From Steroidobacteraceae bacterium (lineage in GTDB: Bacteria; Pseudomonadota; Gammaproteobacteria; Steroidobacterales; Steroidobacteraceae): a DNA stretch of 7,682 nt. The translations under genes and the position numbers were made by a program. Every line of letters begins with the position of its first letter. Position 1 is the first letter of the stretch. Location of the stretch: the NCBI GenBank assembly GCA_023253235.1, contig JALRHE010000362.1, positions 1-7,682 of the forward strand. Direction: 5' to 3'. The notes beneath the pieces were generated by a model. The model had not been told where the DNA came from. It did not search any database and was given only the letters and a program-made list of their open reading frames with translations. Positions 1 through 7,682 of this stretch are shown here, in pieces.

Positions 1-1196
<1,196 letters not shown>

Positions 1197-1203
1197 ATCA
1201 GCC

Positions 1204-2130
1204 GTGTCTCAGCTTGCGATCACGCTCGATCTCGACGGGCTCGACGCCGAGTTCGTCGAGGAAACCTGCTTCGACTCGGGCGCCGTGTCGGTCGTTCTGA
1301 CCGATCAACGCGACGATGCGATACTCGAGCCTGCGCCGGGTGAAGTGCGTCTCTGGCCTGCCACGCGCTTGCAGGCAATTTTCATGGGCTCGATCGACGA
1401 TACCGCGGCCGTCGATGCCTTGTGTGATCACCTCTGCACCCGCCTCGGCATCGAGCGCTCACGCTTGACGATCGCAGCGATCGAAGAGAAGGCGTGGGAG
1501 CGCGAGTGGCTGCGGGACTTTCATCCGCTACAGTTTGGTCGGCGTCTTTGGATCTGCCCGACGCATGCGACGGTCGATGCCGAAGGCGCTGTCGTGGTGA
1601 CGCTCGATCCTGGCCTTGCCTTCGGCACCGGCACCCATCCCACCACGCGTCTTTGCCTCGAGTTTCTCGACTCCCGTTTCGCGGGCGATGCGCTGTTGGC
1701 CGAGGATGAGTGCCTGGTCGATTATGGTTGCGGCTCGGGCATCCTCGCCATCGCGGCACTGCGTTTGGGTACGCGAGCAGCCTATGCACACGACATCGAC
1801 CCGCAAGCGCTCATCGCCAGTCGCGACAACGCGGCGCTGAACGGCGTCGCCGATGCGCTGCACTGCGTCGCATCAGCCGATGAACTTTCGACTCTCGTCG
1901 CCAATCGGGGCGGCGCCAAGATCGTACTCGCCAATATTTTGTCCGGACCCCTCTGCGAATTGGCACCTAGGCTGACGGCACTACTCACCAACGATGGCAT
2001 CCTCGTACTGGCGGGCCTGCTCGACGAACAGGCCGACGAGGTCATTCGTGCCTACTCGGCTCTCGTACCTTTGAGTCGCTGGCGAACGCTGGATGGCTGG
2101 ACTTGCCTCGTCGGTCAGCGTCGTGGATAA
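1204..2130 (+). CDS. prmA: Ribosomal protein L11 methyltransferase PrmA
   Basis: PrmA is a cytoplasmic S-adenosylmethionine-dependent enzyme that trimethylates amino groups of ribosomal protein L11. The 308-residue product is slightly longer than E. coli PrmA (293). The N-terminal L11-recognition domain spans roughly residues 1-95, followed by a linker with EREWLRDFHP near 99-108. The Rossmann methyltransferase domain has the PrmA signature DPGLAFGTGTHPTT (135-148), SAM-binding motif I DYGCGSGILAIAAL (173-186), the acidic HDIDP turn (196-200) and LANILSGPL (242-250). The GTG start at 1204 is chosen because the product then begins like E. coli PrmA. Longer versions of this frame run back into accC and encode unrelated sequence. 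No clear Shine-Dalgarno is seen, so translation may be coupled to accC, which ends 7 nt upstream. The stop overlaps the likely dusB start. In Pseudomonas and Xanthomonas, as I recall, a zinc-ribbon DUF3426 gene often sits between prmA and dusB; here there is none. Confidence 0.96.
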   Translation: MSQLAITLDLDGLDAEFVEETCFDSGAVSVVLTDQRDDAILEPAPGEVRLWPATRLQAIFMGSIDDTAAVDALCDHLCTRLGIERSRLTIAAIEEKAWEREWLRDFHPLQFGRRLWICPTHATVDAEGAVVVTLDPGLAFGTGTHPTTRLCLEFLDSRFAGDALLAEDECLVDYGCGSGILAIAALRLGTRAAYAHDIDPQALIASRDNAALNGVADALHCVASADELSTLVANRGGAKIVLANILSGPLCELAPRLTALLTNDGILVLAGLLDEQADEVIRAYSALVPLSRWRTLDGWTCLVGQRRG

Positions 2131-3154
2131 CGAAGCCCCTCAAAGCGCATTCCAGATCGGCCGCTGGAACGTCAAAGCACCCGCAGTGCTCGCGCCTATG
2201 GCCGGCATCACCGATCGGCCCTTTCGCATTCTCGCGCGGCGTTTGGGTGCCGCGATGGCCGCCTCGGAGATGATCACCTCCGACACGCGTCTTTGGAGCT
2301 CACGTAAGTCTCGTCAAAGAATGAATCACGAGGGCGAGCCGGAACCTCGTATCGTGCAACTAGCGGGCGCAGAACCCGCGGCACTCGCTGAAGCTGCTCG
2401 TCGAAACGTGGATCTCGGCGCGCAGATCATCGACATCAACATGGGCTGTCCTGCCAAAAAAGTTTGCAATCGCTTGTGTGGTTCGGCGCTGATGCAGGAC
2501 GAGCCGCTGATCGCCCGCATCCTCGAAGCAGTCGTCGCCGCCGTCAGCACCTCCGGGATTCCCGTGACGCTCAAAACCCGTACCGGCTGGGATCGCGAAC
2601 ACCGTAATGGCCCAAGCGTGGCGCGTATCGCAGAGGCTAGCGGTATTGCAGCACTCGCCATCCATGGCCGTACCCGTGCGGACTTCTACGAGGGGTCAGC
2701 GGAATACGACACCATCCGTGCCATCCGTGCCGGCGTGCGCATTCCGGTGTTGGCCAACGGCGACATCGACTCGGCCGAGAAGGCGCAGGCGGTTCTCGCT
2801 TGCACCCACGCCTCTGGTGTCATGATCGGCAGAGCAGCACACGGCGCGCCGTGGATTTTTCGCGACATCAACGGCCTGCTGACGAACGGTAGCAAACCCG
2901 CCCCACTCTCCCGGCTAGAACTGCGTGATATAGTTCTTGGGCATTTGCAGGATATCTATGCCTTCCACGGCGAAGAATCCGGCCTGCGAATCGCCCGCAA
3001 ACACCTCGGCTGGTATTCCCGGCTGCTCGATGAACCCGCCGCGGCTCGCGCCCGGTTCATGGCAGCCGAATCGACGTCGCTGCAGTTCGCGTGTGCGCAA
3101 GAATATTTTGATCTCTGGAGCGCCGATGACAGCGGACAACTCAACGGGCAGTGA
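2123..3154 (+). CDS. dusB: tRNA-dihydrouridine synthase B
   Basis: DusB is an FMN-dependent, NADPH-using enzyme that reduces a uridine in the tRNA D-loop to dihydrouridine. From GTG 2123 the product is 343 residues; E. coli DusB has 321. The TIM barrel opens with APMAGITDRPFR (24-35), then the catalytic-loop motif DINMGCPAKKV (104-114) with the conserved cysteine at 109, KTRTGW (151-156), the flavin-contacting HGRTR (181-185), NGDI (212-215) and MIGRAAHGAPWIFRDI (234-249). The C-terminal helical RNA-binding domain follows, with RIARKHLGWY (289-298). GTG 2123 is preferred because the family normally begins just before the 'IG' at 12-13, and this start overlaps the prmA stop by only 8 nt, a typical coupling arrangement. 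ATG 2093 in the same frame would add 10 residues and overlap prmA by 38 nt; it remains possible, since neither start has an obvious ribosome binding site. The 3' end overlaps fis by 29 nt, the classic dusB-fis pairing. Confidence 0.95.
   Translation: MDNEAPQSAFQIGRWNVKAPAVLAPMAGITDRPFRILARRLGAAMAASEMITSDTRLWSSRKSRQRMNHEGEPEPRIVQLAGAEPAALAEAARRNVDLGAQIIDINMGCPAKKVCNRLCGSALMQDEPLIARILEAVVAAVSTSGIPVTLKTRTGWDREHRNGPSVARIAEASGIAALAIHGRTRADFYEGSAEYDTIRAIRAGVRIPVLANGDIDSAEKAQAVLACTHASGVMIGRAAHGAPWIFRDINGLLTNGSKPAPLSRLELRDIVLGHLQDIYAFHGEESGLRIARKHLGWYSRLLDEPAAARARFMAAESTSLQFACAQEYFDLWSADDSGQLNGQ
3117..3120 (+). promoter_or_regulatory. Ribosome binding site for fis, inside dusB
   Basis: GGAG lies 5 nt before the ATG at 3126, within the last codons of dusB. 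It is the best Shine-Dalgarno match near this junction and supports 3126 as the fis start even though that start overlaps dusB. Confidence 0.6.
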
Positions 3155-3386
3155 CTTTCTTCTGCGCGACCACACCGAGCGCGCACTCGAACACTACCTC
3201 AAGTCCCTCGATGGTCATCACACCTCGGGCCTCTACGATCTGGTGCTACGCGAAGTCGAGGAGCCGTTGTTTCGAGTGGTGCTGAAACACACCGACGGCA
3301 ACCAGACTCGCGCTGCCGATTTGCTCGGCATCAATCGCGCCACGTTGCGCCGCAAACTTCGTGAATTCGGTCTTACAGCGAACTAA
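3126..3386 (+). CDS. fis: DNA-binding protein Fis (short form)
   Basis: Fis is a small dimeric nucleoid-associated protein that bends DNA and regulates rRNA, tRNA, recombination and growth-phase genes. This 86-residue product compares with 98 in E. coli. The core dimerisation helices cover about residues 13-54 (LRDHTERALEHYL, then LYDLVLREVEEPLF). The C-terminal helix-turn-helix is GNQTRAADLLGINRATLRRK (58-77), matching the E. coli motif closely. The N-terminus is about 14 residues shorter than in E. coli, so most of the region forming the beta-hairpin arms used to stimulate DNA invertases is absent. DNA binding and bending should be retained. The ATG at 3126 has a GGAG site 5 nt upstream and starts inside dusB. 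The same frame is open further upstream to 2937, but that part lies within conserved dusB sequence and is not Fis-like. purH starts 3 nt after the stop. Confidence 0.95.
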   Translation: MTADNSTGSDFLLRDHTERALEHYLKSLDGHHTSGLYDLVLREVEEPLFRVVLKHTDGNQTRAADLLGINRATLRRKLREFGLTAN

Positions 3387-3389
3387 CCC

Positions 3390-4955
3390 ATGCCTGTCAC
3401 CATTCGTCGAGCTCTCATCTCCGTTTCCGACAAGTCCGGTGTCGTCGAGTTTGCCAAAGCACTCGCCGATCGCGGCGTCGAGATTCTCTCTACCGGCGGT
3501 ACGGCCAGGCTACTGACCGAGCAGGGCATTGCAGTCAAAGAAGTCGCCCAGCACACCGGCTTCCCCGAAATCATGGATGGGCGTGTCAAAACCCTGCATC
3601 CCAAGATTCACGGCGGATTACTCGGTCGTCGTGGAGTGGATGAAAGCGTGATGGCGTTGCATGGCATCGATCGCATCGATTTGTTGGCCGTCAACCTCTA
3701 TCCCTTCGCGGAGACGGTCGCACGCCCCGCCTGCACCTACTCCGAAGCGATCGAGAACATCGACATCGGCGGTCCAGCTATGGTTCGCGCAGCGTCGAAG
3801 AATCATGATGCCGTGACGGTGCTCGTCGATCCGCAAGACTACGCTGCCGTGCTCGAGGCTCTCGCCACGAACGACGGAGCGACGACGCCCGAGTTGCGCG
3901 CATGGCTCGCAGCCAAAGCTTTTGCGCATACGGCACGCTACGATTCGATGGTCGCGAGCTACCTGCAGGGCCGCAGTCCCGCACCCGGAGCGAGTTTCCC
4001 GCAGTCGCTGCCGCTCGTTTACGAGAAGGTGCAGGATCTGCGCTACGGCGAAAACCCACACCAGAAAGCCGCCTTCTATCGCGAGGTCACTCCACGCGCC
4101 GCGTCAGTGGCCAGCAGCACCCTACTGCAGGGCAAGGAACTGTCGTTCAACAATATCGCCGATGCGGACACGGCCATCGAGTGCGTACGCCAGTTCAATA
4201 CACCCGCCTGCGTCATCGTCAAACACGCCAATCCCTGCGGCGTCGCGACGGCCGCTACGCTACTCGAGGCCTACGAGAAGGCGTTCCGCACGGATCCAAC
4301 CTCGGCTTTCGGCGGCATCATCGCATTCAACCAACCGCTCGATGCCGCGCTGGCAGCCGCCATCGTCGGCAAACAATTCGTCGAAGTGATCGCAGCACCG
4401 CAAGTAAGCACAGAGGCTCGTGCGGTCCTGGCGGGCAAACCTAACGTTCGCGTGCTCGAGCTTGGCAGCATGCCGCGCGATGTCGGCGCGGAGTTCGAAT
4501 ATCGCAGCGTGGCGGGCGGCTTGCTGGCGCAGTCGCGCGATCTTGGCATGGTGACTCGCGGCGACTTGAAAGTCGTAACGCGTCGACAACCGACAGATCG
4601 CGAACTCGACGATCTGCTCTTCGCCTGGCAGGTCTGCAAGTTCGTCAAATCGAATGCCATCGTCTACGCGCGTGATCGTGCCACCGTGGGCGTTGGCGCG
4701 GGTCAAATGAGCCGCGTTTACTCGAGTCGCGTGGCCGCCATGAAGGCAGCAGACGAAAAACTCGAAGTCAAAGGCGCCGTGATGGCATCGGACGCTTTTT
4801 TCCCCTTCCGCGATGGCCTCGATGTGGCCGCCGAATACGGCATCGCCGCCGTCATCCAGCCAGGCGGTAGCTTGCGTGACGCCGAAGTGATTGCTGCAGC
4901 CGACGAGCACGGCATGACCATGGTCTTCACCGGCATGCGCCACTTCCGTCACTGA
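3390..4955 (+). CDS. purH: Bifunctional AICAR transformylase / IMP cyclohydrolase
   Basis: PurH performs the last two steps of de novo IMP synthesis: formyl transfer from 10-formyl-tetrahydrofolate to AICAR, then ring closure of FAICAR to IMP. The 521-residue protein is full length (E. coli 529). The N-terminal MGS-like cyclohydrolase domain (about 1-195) shows DKSGVVEFAKAL (14-25), STGGTARLL (34-42), GRVKTLHPKIHGGLLGRR (64-81), NLYPF (102-106) and IGGPAMVRAASKNH (126-139). The transformylase domain carries LRYGENPHQ (217-225), GKELSFNNIADADTA (248-262), the catalytic Lys-His in VKHANPCG (277-284), TDPTSAFGGI (301-310), KSNAIVY (420-426) and the C-terminal FFPFRDG and VIQPGGSLRD. All expected catalytic motifs are present. 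The ATG lies 3 nt after the fis stop without a strong ribosome binding site, suggesting coupling to fis. No PurR-like operator is visible upstream. Confidence 0.97.
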   Translation: MPVTIRRALISVSDKSGVVEFAKALADRGVEILSTGGTARLLTEQGIAVKEVAQHTGFPEIMDGRVKTLHPKIHGGLLGRRGVDESVMALHGIDRIDLLAVNLYPFAETVARPACTYSEAIENIDIGGPAMVRAASKNHDAVTVLVDPQDYAAVLEALATNDGATTPELRAWLAAKAFAHTARYDSMVASYLQGRSPAPGASFPQSLPLVYEKVQDLRYGENPHQKAAFYREVTPRAASVASSTLLQGKELSFNNIADADTAIECVRQFNTPACVIVKHANPCGVATAATLLEAYEKAFRTDPTSAFGGIIAFNQPLDAALAAAIVGKQFVEVIAAPQVSTEARAVLAGKPNVRVLELGSMPRDVGAEFEYRSVAGGLLAQSRDLGMVTRGDLKVVTRRQPTDRELDDLLFAWQVCKFVKSNAIVYARDRATVGVGAGQMSRVYSSRVAAMKAADEKLEVKGAVMASDAFFPFRDGLDVAAEYGIAAVIQPGGSLRDAEVIAAADEHGMTMVFTGMRHFRH

Positions 4956-4958
4956 GGT
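4954..4958 (+). promoter_or_regulatory. Ribosome binding site for purD
   Basis: GAGGT overlaps the purH stop codon and ends 8 nt before the purD ATG at 4967. It is the clearest Shine-Dalgarno match in the + strand block and fixes the purD start. Confidence 0.65.
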
Positions 4959-4966
4959 ATCGCACG

Positions 4967-6250
4967 ATGAAAGTGCTGATCGTCGGCAGTGGCGGGCGTG
5001 AACATGCGCTCGCTTGGAAGTGCGCGCAATCGTCGCGTGTCACAGAAGTCTTGGTTGCGCCCGGCAACGCGGGCACGGCTCGCGAGCCGAAACTACGCAA
5101 TGTCGCCGTTGCCGCCGATGACGTCGCAGGACTCGTCACACTCGCCCAACGCGAAGCTATCGACCTCACCATCATCGGCCCTGAGGCGCCGCTCGTGCTC
5201 GGCGTCGTGGACGCTTTCGAAGCCGCAGGCTTGCGCTGCTTCGGCCCCCGTCGGGCGCCCGCGCAGCTCGAGGGCTCGAAGGCGTTCACCAAAGAATTCT
5301 TGCGGCGCCATGGCATCCCGACCGCTGCTTACGCCACTTTCACGGCAGACACCTTCGATGCCGACTGGGTACGTAGGCAGCGCAGCCCGATCGTCGTCAA
5401 AGCGAGCGGTCTTGCAGCCGGCAAAGGCGTGATCATCGCTGCCACTGCCGACGAAGCCATCGAGGCAGCGCGATCGATGTTCGAAGGTCAGTTCGGCGGC
5501 GCGGGTACCGAGGTGGTCATCGAGGAATTCTTGCCGGGCGAAGAGGCGAGCTTCATCGTGATCGCCGATGGCGTGCACGCCTTGCCCTTTGCCACCTCAC
5601 AGGATCACAAGCGTATCGGTGATGGTGATACCGGTCCGAACACCGGTGGCATGGGCGCTTATTCGCCAGCACCGGTCGTCACGCCGGAAATGCATCAGCG
5701 CATCATGCGCGAGGTGATCGAGCCGACCATCGCGGGACTTGCCGCCGATGGCATGCCTTACACGGGCTTTCTGTATGCCGGGATCATGATCCATCCCGAT
5801 GGCACGCCGAACGTGCTCGAGTTCAATTGCCGCTTCGGCGACCCCGAAACCCAGCCCATCATGATGCGCTTGAACTCCGATCTGACGGCGCTGTGCGAAG
5901 CCGCGCTCGACGGGCGCTTAGATCAGATTTCGATGGATTGGGATCCACGCGCGGCGCTCGGCGTCGTGCTCGCCGCAGGCGGGTACCCTGACGATGTTCG
6001 CAAAGGCGATGTGATTCACGGACTCGATGCCGCTGCGACATTACCAGGCAAAGTATTTCATGCCGGCACGGCGTCGCGTGACGGAGCAGTCGTGACTGCA
6101 GGCGGCAGAGTATTGTGCGCGGTCGGCCTCGGCAGCACCGTGTCAGCCGCACAGACGGCAGCGTATCGATTGGTCGATCAGATCAGTTGGGAAGGCATGC
6201 AATGCCGGCGCGATATCGGTTATCGCGCGATCGCCCGCGAGCAGCACTGA
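4967..6250 (+). CDS. purD: Phosphoribosylamine-glycine ligase (GAR synthetase)
   Basis: PurD catalyses the second step of de novo purine synthesis, ATP-dependent ligation of glycine to 5-phosphoribosylamine. At 427 residues it matches the usual family length (E. coli 429). Domains in order: N-terminal PurK-like fold with VLIVGSGGREHALAW (3-17) and APGNAGT (31-37); TIIGPEAPLVLGV (68-80); ATP-grasp region with VVKASGLAAGKGV (143-155), VIEEFLPGEEASF (184-196) and DHKRIGDGDTGPNTGGMGAY (213-232); metal and nucleotide residues in LEFNCRFGDPETQ (284-296); then the small C-terminal domain ending in RRDIGYRAIARE. No expected residue is lacking. It starts 11 nt after purH with a good ribosome binding site, so the two purine genes are very likely co-transcribed. 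Its 3' end overlaps two inverted repeats and it converges on rho across a 25-nt gap. Confidence 0.97.
   Translation: MKVLIVGSGGREHALAWKCAQSSRVTEVLVAPGNAGTAREPKLRNVAVAADDVAGLVTLAQREAIDLTIIGPEAPLVLGVVDAFEAAGLRCFGPRRAPAQLEGSKAFTKEFLRRHGIPTAAYATFTADTFDADWVRRQRSPIVVKASGLAAGKGVIIAATADEAIEAARSMFEGQFGGAGTEVVIEEFLPGEEASFIVIADGVHALPFATSQDHKRIGDGDTGPNTGGMGAYSPAPVVTPEMHQRIMREVIEPTIAGLAADGMPYTGFLYAGIMIHPDGTPNVLEFNCRFGDPETQPIMMRLNSDLTALCEAALDGRLDQISMDWDPRAALGVVLAAGGYPDDVRKGDVIHGLDAAATLPGKVFHAGTASRDGAVVTAGGRVLCAVGLGSTVSAAQTAAYRLVDQISWEGMQCRRDIGYRAIAREQH
6208..6228. repeat. Perfect 8-bp inverted repeat with 5-nt loop in the purD 3' end
   Basis: The arm GCGCGATA (6208-6215) is followed by TCGGT and then by its exact reverse complement TATCGCGC (6221-6228). 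It lies in the conserved C-terminal codons of purD, so part of the symmetry may be forced by the protein sequence. It could form a stem-loop in either the purD or a read-through rho transcript. No U-tract follows on either strand. Confidence 0.4.
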
Positions 6251-6267
6251 CAGCACTGCCCGCGGGC
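6233..6267. terminator. Possible bidirectional stem-loop between purD and rho
   Basis: The arm GCCCGCG (6233-6239) pairs with CGCGGGC (6261-6267). After one A-C mismatch the stem continues with GCAG (6241-6244) against CTGC (6256-6259), leaving an 11-nt loop that contains the purD stop codon. The stem is GC-rich and fills most of the 25-nt gap between the two convergent stop codons, where a terminator is expected. The downstream bases are only weakly U-rich on the + strand (TATT) and not at all on the - strand, so this is not a textbook intrinsic terminator. It may instead define or protect mRNA 3' ends, with Rho doing the termination. Confidence 0.35.
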
Positions 6268-6275
6268 TATTCGAC

Positions 6276-7559
6276 TTAGCGCTTCATCGCCTCGAAGAAC
6301 TCCGAATTCGTCTTCGTGTCCTTCATCTTGTCGAGCAGGAACTCGATGGCGGCGAGCTCGTCCATCGGATGGAGCAGCTTGCGCAGGATCCACATCTTGG
6401 CGAGTTCACCCGGATCGGTGATGAGATCTTCCTTACGCGTGCCGGAACGATTGATGTTGATGGCCGGGAAGACACGCTTCTCGGCAATACGACGATCAAG
6501 GTGGATTTCGCTGTTACCCGTACCCTTGAACTCTTCGTAGATCACATCGTCCATCTTCGAGCCAGTATCGATCAGCGCAGTCGCCAAGATCGTCAGCGAG
6601 CCGCCCTCCTCGATGTTGCGTGCTGCACCGAAGAATCGCTTGGGACGCTGCAGCGCATTGGCGTCGACACCACCCGTCAGCACCTTGCCGGAGCTCGGTA
6701 CGACCGTGTTGTCGGCGCGCGCCAGACGCGTGATCGAGTCGAGCAGGATCACCACGTCCTTCTTGTGCTCGACGAGGCGCTTGGCCTTCTCGATCACCAT
6801 CTCGGCAACTTGCACGTGACGAGCAGCCGGTTCGTCGAAGGTGGATGACACCACTTCGCCTTTGACCGTGCGCTGCATCTCGGTGACTTCTTCCGGTCGC
6901 TCGTCGATGAGCAACACGATCAGATACACCTCGGGATGATTGGCCGTGATGGCTGTTGCAATGTTCTGCAGCAGCATCGTTTTACCGGCCTTCGGCGGCG
7001 AAACGATCAATCCACGCTGGCCTTTACCGATCGGGGCGCACAGATCGATCGCACGTGCCGTGAGATCTTCGGTCGAGCCATTGCCGCGCTCGAGCTTCAG
7101 ACGCTTGGTCGGATGCAGCGGGGTCAGGTTTTCGAACAAGACCTTGTTACGCGCGTTCTCGGGCGAATCAAAGTTGATCTCGCCGACCTTCAGCAACGCA
7201 AAGTAACGCTCGCCATCTTTGGGCGGACGGATGAGACCCGAGATGCTGTCGCCAGTACGCAGATTGAAACGACGGATCTGCGCCGGGCTGATGTAGATGT
7301 CATCTGGACCCGCGAGATAAGAGCCGTCTGCCGAACGCAGGAAACCGAAGCCATCCTGCAAAACCTCGACGACGCCCTCGCCAATGATCTCAACTTCGCG
7401 GTTGGCCAAATTTTTCAGTATGGCAAAGAGCAGCTCCTGCTTGCGCAGCGCACTTGCGTTCTCGACCTCCAGCTCTTCGGCCAGAGACACCAGCTCCGCC
7501 GGCGTCTTCAACTTGAGATCCTGAAGCTTGATTTCTTTCAGCTCAGCAATAGCAGTCAT
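6276..7559 (-). CDS. rho: Transcription termination factor Rho
   Basis: Rho is the hexameric RNA-dependent ATPase and helicase that ends transcription at C-rich, poorly structured sites. The product is 427 residues (E. coli 419); the extra residues are at the N-terminus. The N-terminal helical domain (about 15-55) precedes the cold-shock-like primary RNA-binding domain with DGFGFLRS (69-76), including phenylalanines equivalent to F62 and F64, and Y89 equivalent to Y80. The ATPase domain has Walker A SPPKAGKT (187-194), LLIDERPEEVTEM (216-228), Walker B ILLDS (271-275), the Q-loop SSGKVLTGG (289-297), RPKRFFGAARN (305-315) and EEFKGTG (342-348). Residue 283 is Asp where E. coli and most homologues I recall have Tyr. 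The ATG at 7559 is the only good start in the region, with just a weak purine stretch (GAAAAG) upstream. The gene is transcribed toward purD from its own promoter. Confidence 0.97.
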   Translation of the reverse strand: MTAIAELKEIKLQDLKLKTPAELVSLAEELEVENASALRKQELLFAILKNLANREVEIIGEGVVEVLQDGFGFLRSADGSYLAGPDDIYISPAQIRRFNLRTGDSISGLIRPPKDGERYFALLKVGEINFDSPENARNKVLFENLTPLHPTKRLKLERGNGSTEDLTARAIDLCAPIGKGQRGLIVSPPKAGKTMLLQNIATAITANHPEVYLIVLLIDERPEEVTEMQRTVKGEVVSSTFDEPAARHVQVAEMVIEKAKRLVEHKKDVVILLDSITRLARADNTVVPSSGKVLTGGVDANALQRPKRFFGAARNIEEGGSLTILATALIDTGSKMDDVIYEEFKGTGNSEIHLDRRIAEKRVFPAININRSGTRKEDLITDPGELAKMWILRKLLHPMDELAAIEFLLDKMKDTKTNSEFFEAMKR

Positions 7560-7644
7560 TATCTTTTCACAATGGGGGGTTCCGGCCAGCGGCGGGAACG
7601 TTGAGGCGGGACCGCATCAAGCCAAAGCGATACGGAGCAAGATC
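7560..7644 (-). promoter_or_regulatory. rho 5' leader, C-rich with a hairpin
   Basis: About 79 nt separate the predicted transcription start (near 7638) from the rho ATG. In the transcript the part from 7614 to 7575 has 21 C and 10 G in 40 nt, including a run of six C. A stem-loop forms at 7599-7579: five pairs, one C-C mismatch, three pairs and a three-nt loop. The Shine-Dalgarno region is weak. E. coli rho is known to be autoregulated by Rho-dependent attenuation in its leader, and a C-over-G leader fits that idea here. This is an inference; the leader is shorter than the E. coli one and no known RNA family is recognised. Confidence 0.3.
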
Positions 7645-7673
7645 AATATAGCCCGTCCAGGCTTATCCGCCAA
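7645..7673 (-). promoter_or_regulatory. Predicted sigma70-type promoter for rho
   Basis: On the - strand a -35 element TTGGCG (7673-7668, 4 of 6 consensus bases) is followed by the ideal 17-nt spacer and a -10 element TATATT (7650-7645, 5 of 6). Transcription would start near 7638. It is the only convincing promoter pair found upstream of rho within the window. Elements further upstream, beyond 7682, cannot be seen. Confidence 0.55.
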
Positions 7674-7682
7674 CAACAAACT

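Noticed and set aside
2937..3125. Upstream extension of the fis frame into dusB
   Set aside because: The added sequence is Ser/Pro-rich shadow of dusB. Fis homology begins after 3126, which also has the ribosome binding site.
4260..4952. Long open frame of 230 codons on the - strand opposite purH
   Set aside because: purH on the + strand is unmistakable and full length. The antisense product shows no family motif and has the His/Arg/Ala-rich look typical of shadow frames in GC-rich DNA.
6936..7604. Open frame of 222 codons on the + strand opposite rho
   Set aside because: It is antisense to conserved rho codons, has no recognisable domain, and no clear ribosome binding site or promoter.

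Overview
The window is about 7.7 kb of GC-rich bacterial chromosome carrying housekeeping genes. Gene content, the dusB-fis pair and the order accC-prmA-dusB-fis-purH-purD point to a gammaproteobacterium. Sequence features such as AccC, PrmA, DusB and Rho motifs read like the Pseudomonas/Xanthomonas/Nevskiales side of the class more than like enterics, but I cannot name a genus. Identifications rest on recognising conserved motifs and on comparing with E. coli proteins from memory; no database was searched.

Positions 1-6250 hold six genes on the + strand packed head to tail: the 3' part of accC (biotin carboxylase, cut by the window edge), prmA (ribosomal protein L11 methyltransferase), dusB (tRNA dihydrouridine synthase), fis (nucleoid-associated DNA-bending protein), purH and purD (purine biosynthesis). 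Junctions are +7, -8, -29, +3 and +11 nt, so the block looks like one transcription unit or a set of translationally coupled genes. I see no internal promoter or PurR-type operator. The theme is growth-linked functions: fatty-acid precursor supply, ribosome and tRNA modification, a growth-phase DNA architect, and purine supply.

Positions 6251-6275 are the gap between converging purD and rho. Two adjacent inverted repeats (6208-6228 and 6233-6267) overlap the end of purD and could form stem-loops in either transcript, but neither is followed by a convincing U-tract.

Positions 6276-7559 encode full-length transcription termination factor Rho on the - strand. The remaining 123 nt (7560-7682) hold a good sigma70-like promoter for rho and a C-rich leader with a small hairpin, a plausible site of autoregulation.

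I found no mobile element, CRISPR array, RNA gene or unknown protein family, and no sign of a new biological system. The most notable point is an aspartate in Rho where a tyrosine is otherwise nearly invariant (residue 283, E. coli position 274), next to the RNA-binding Q-loop.
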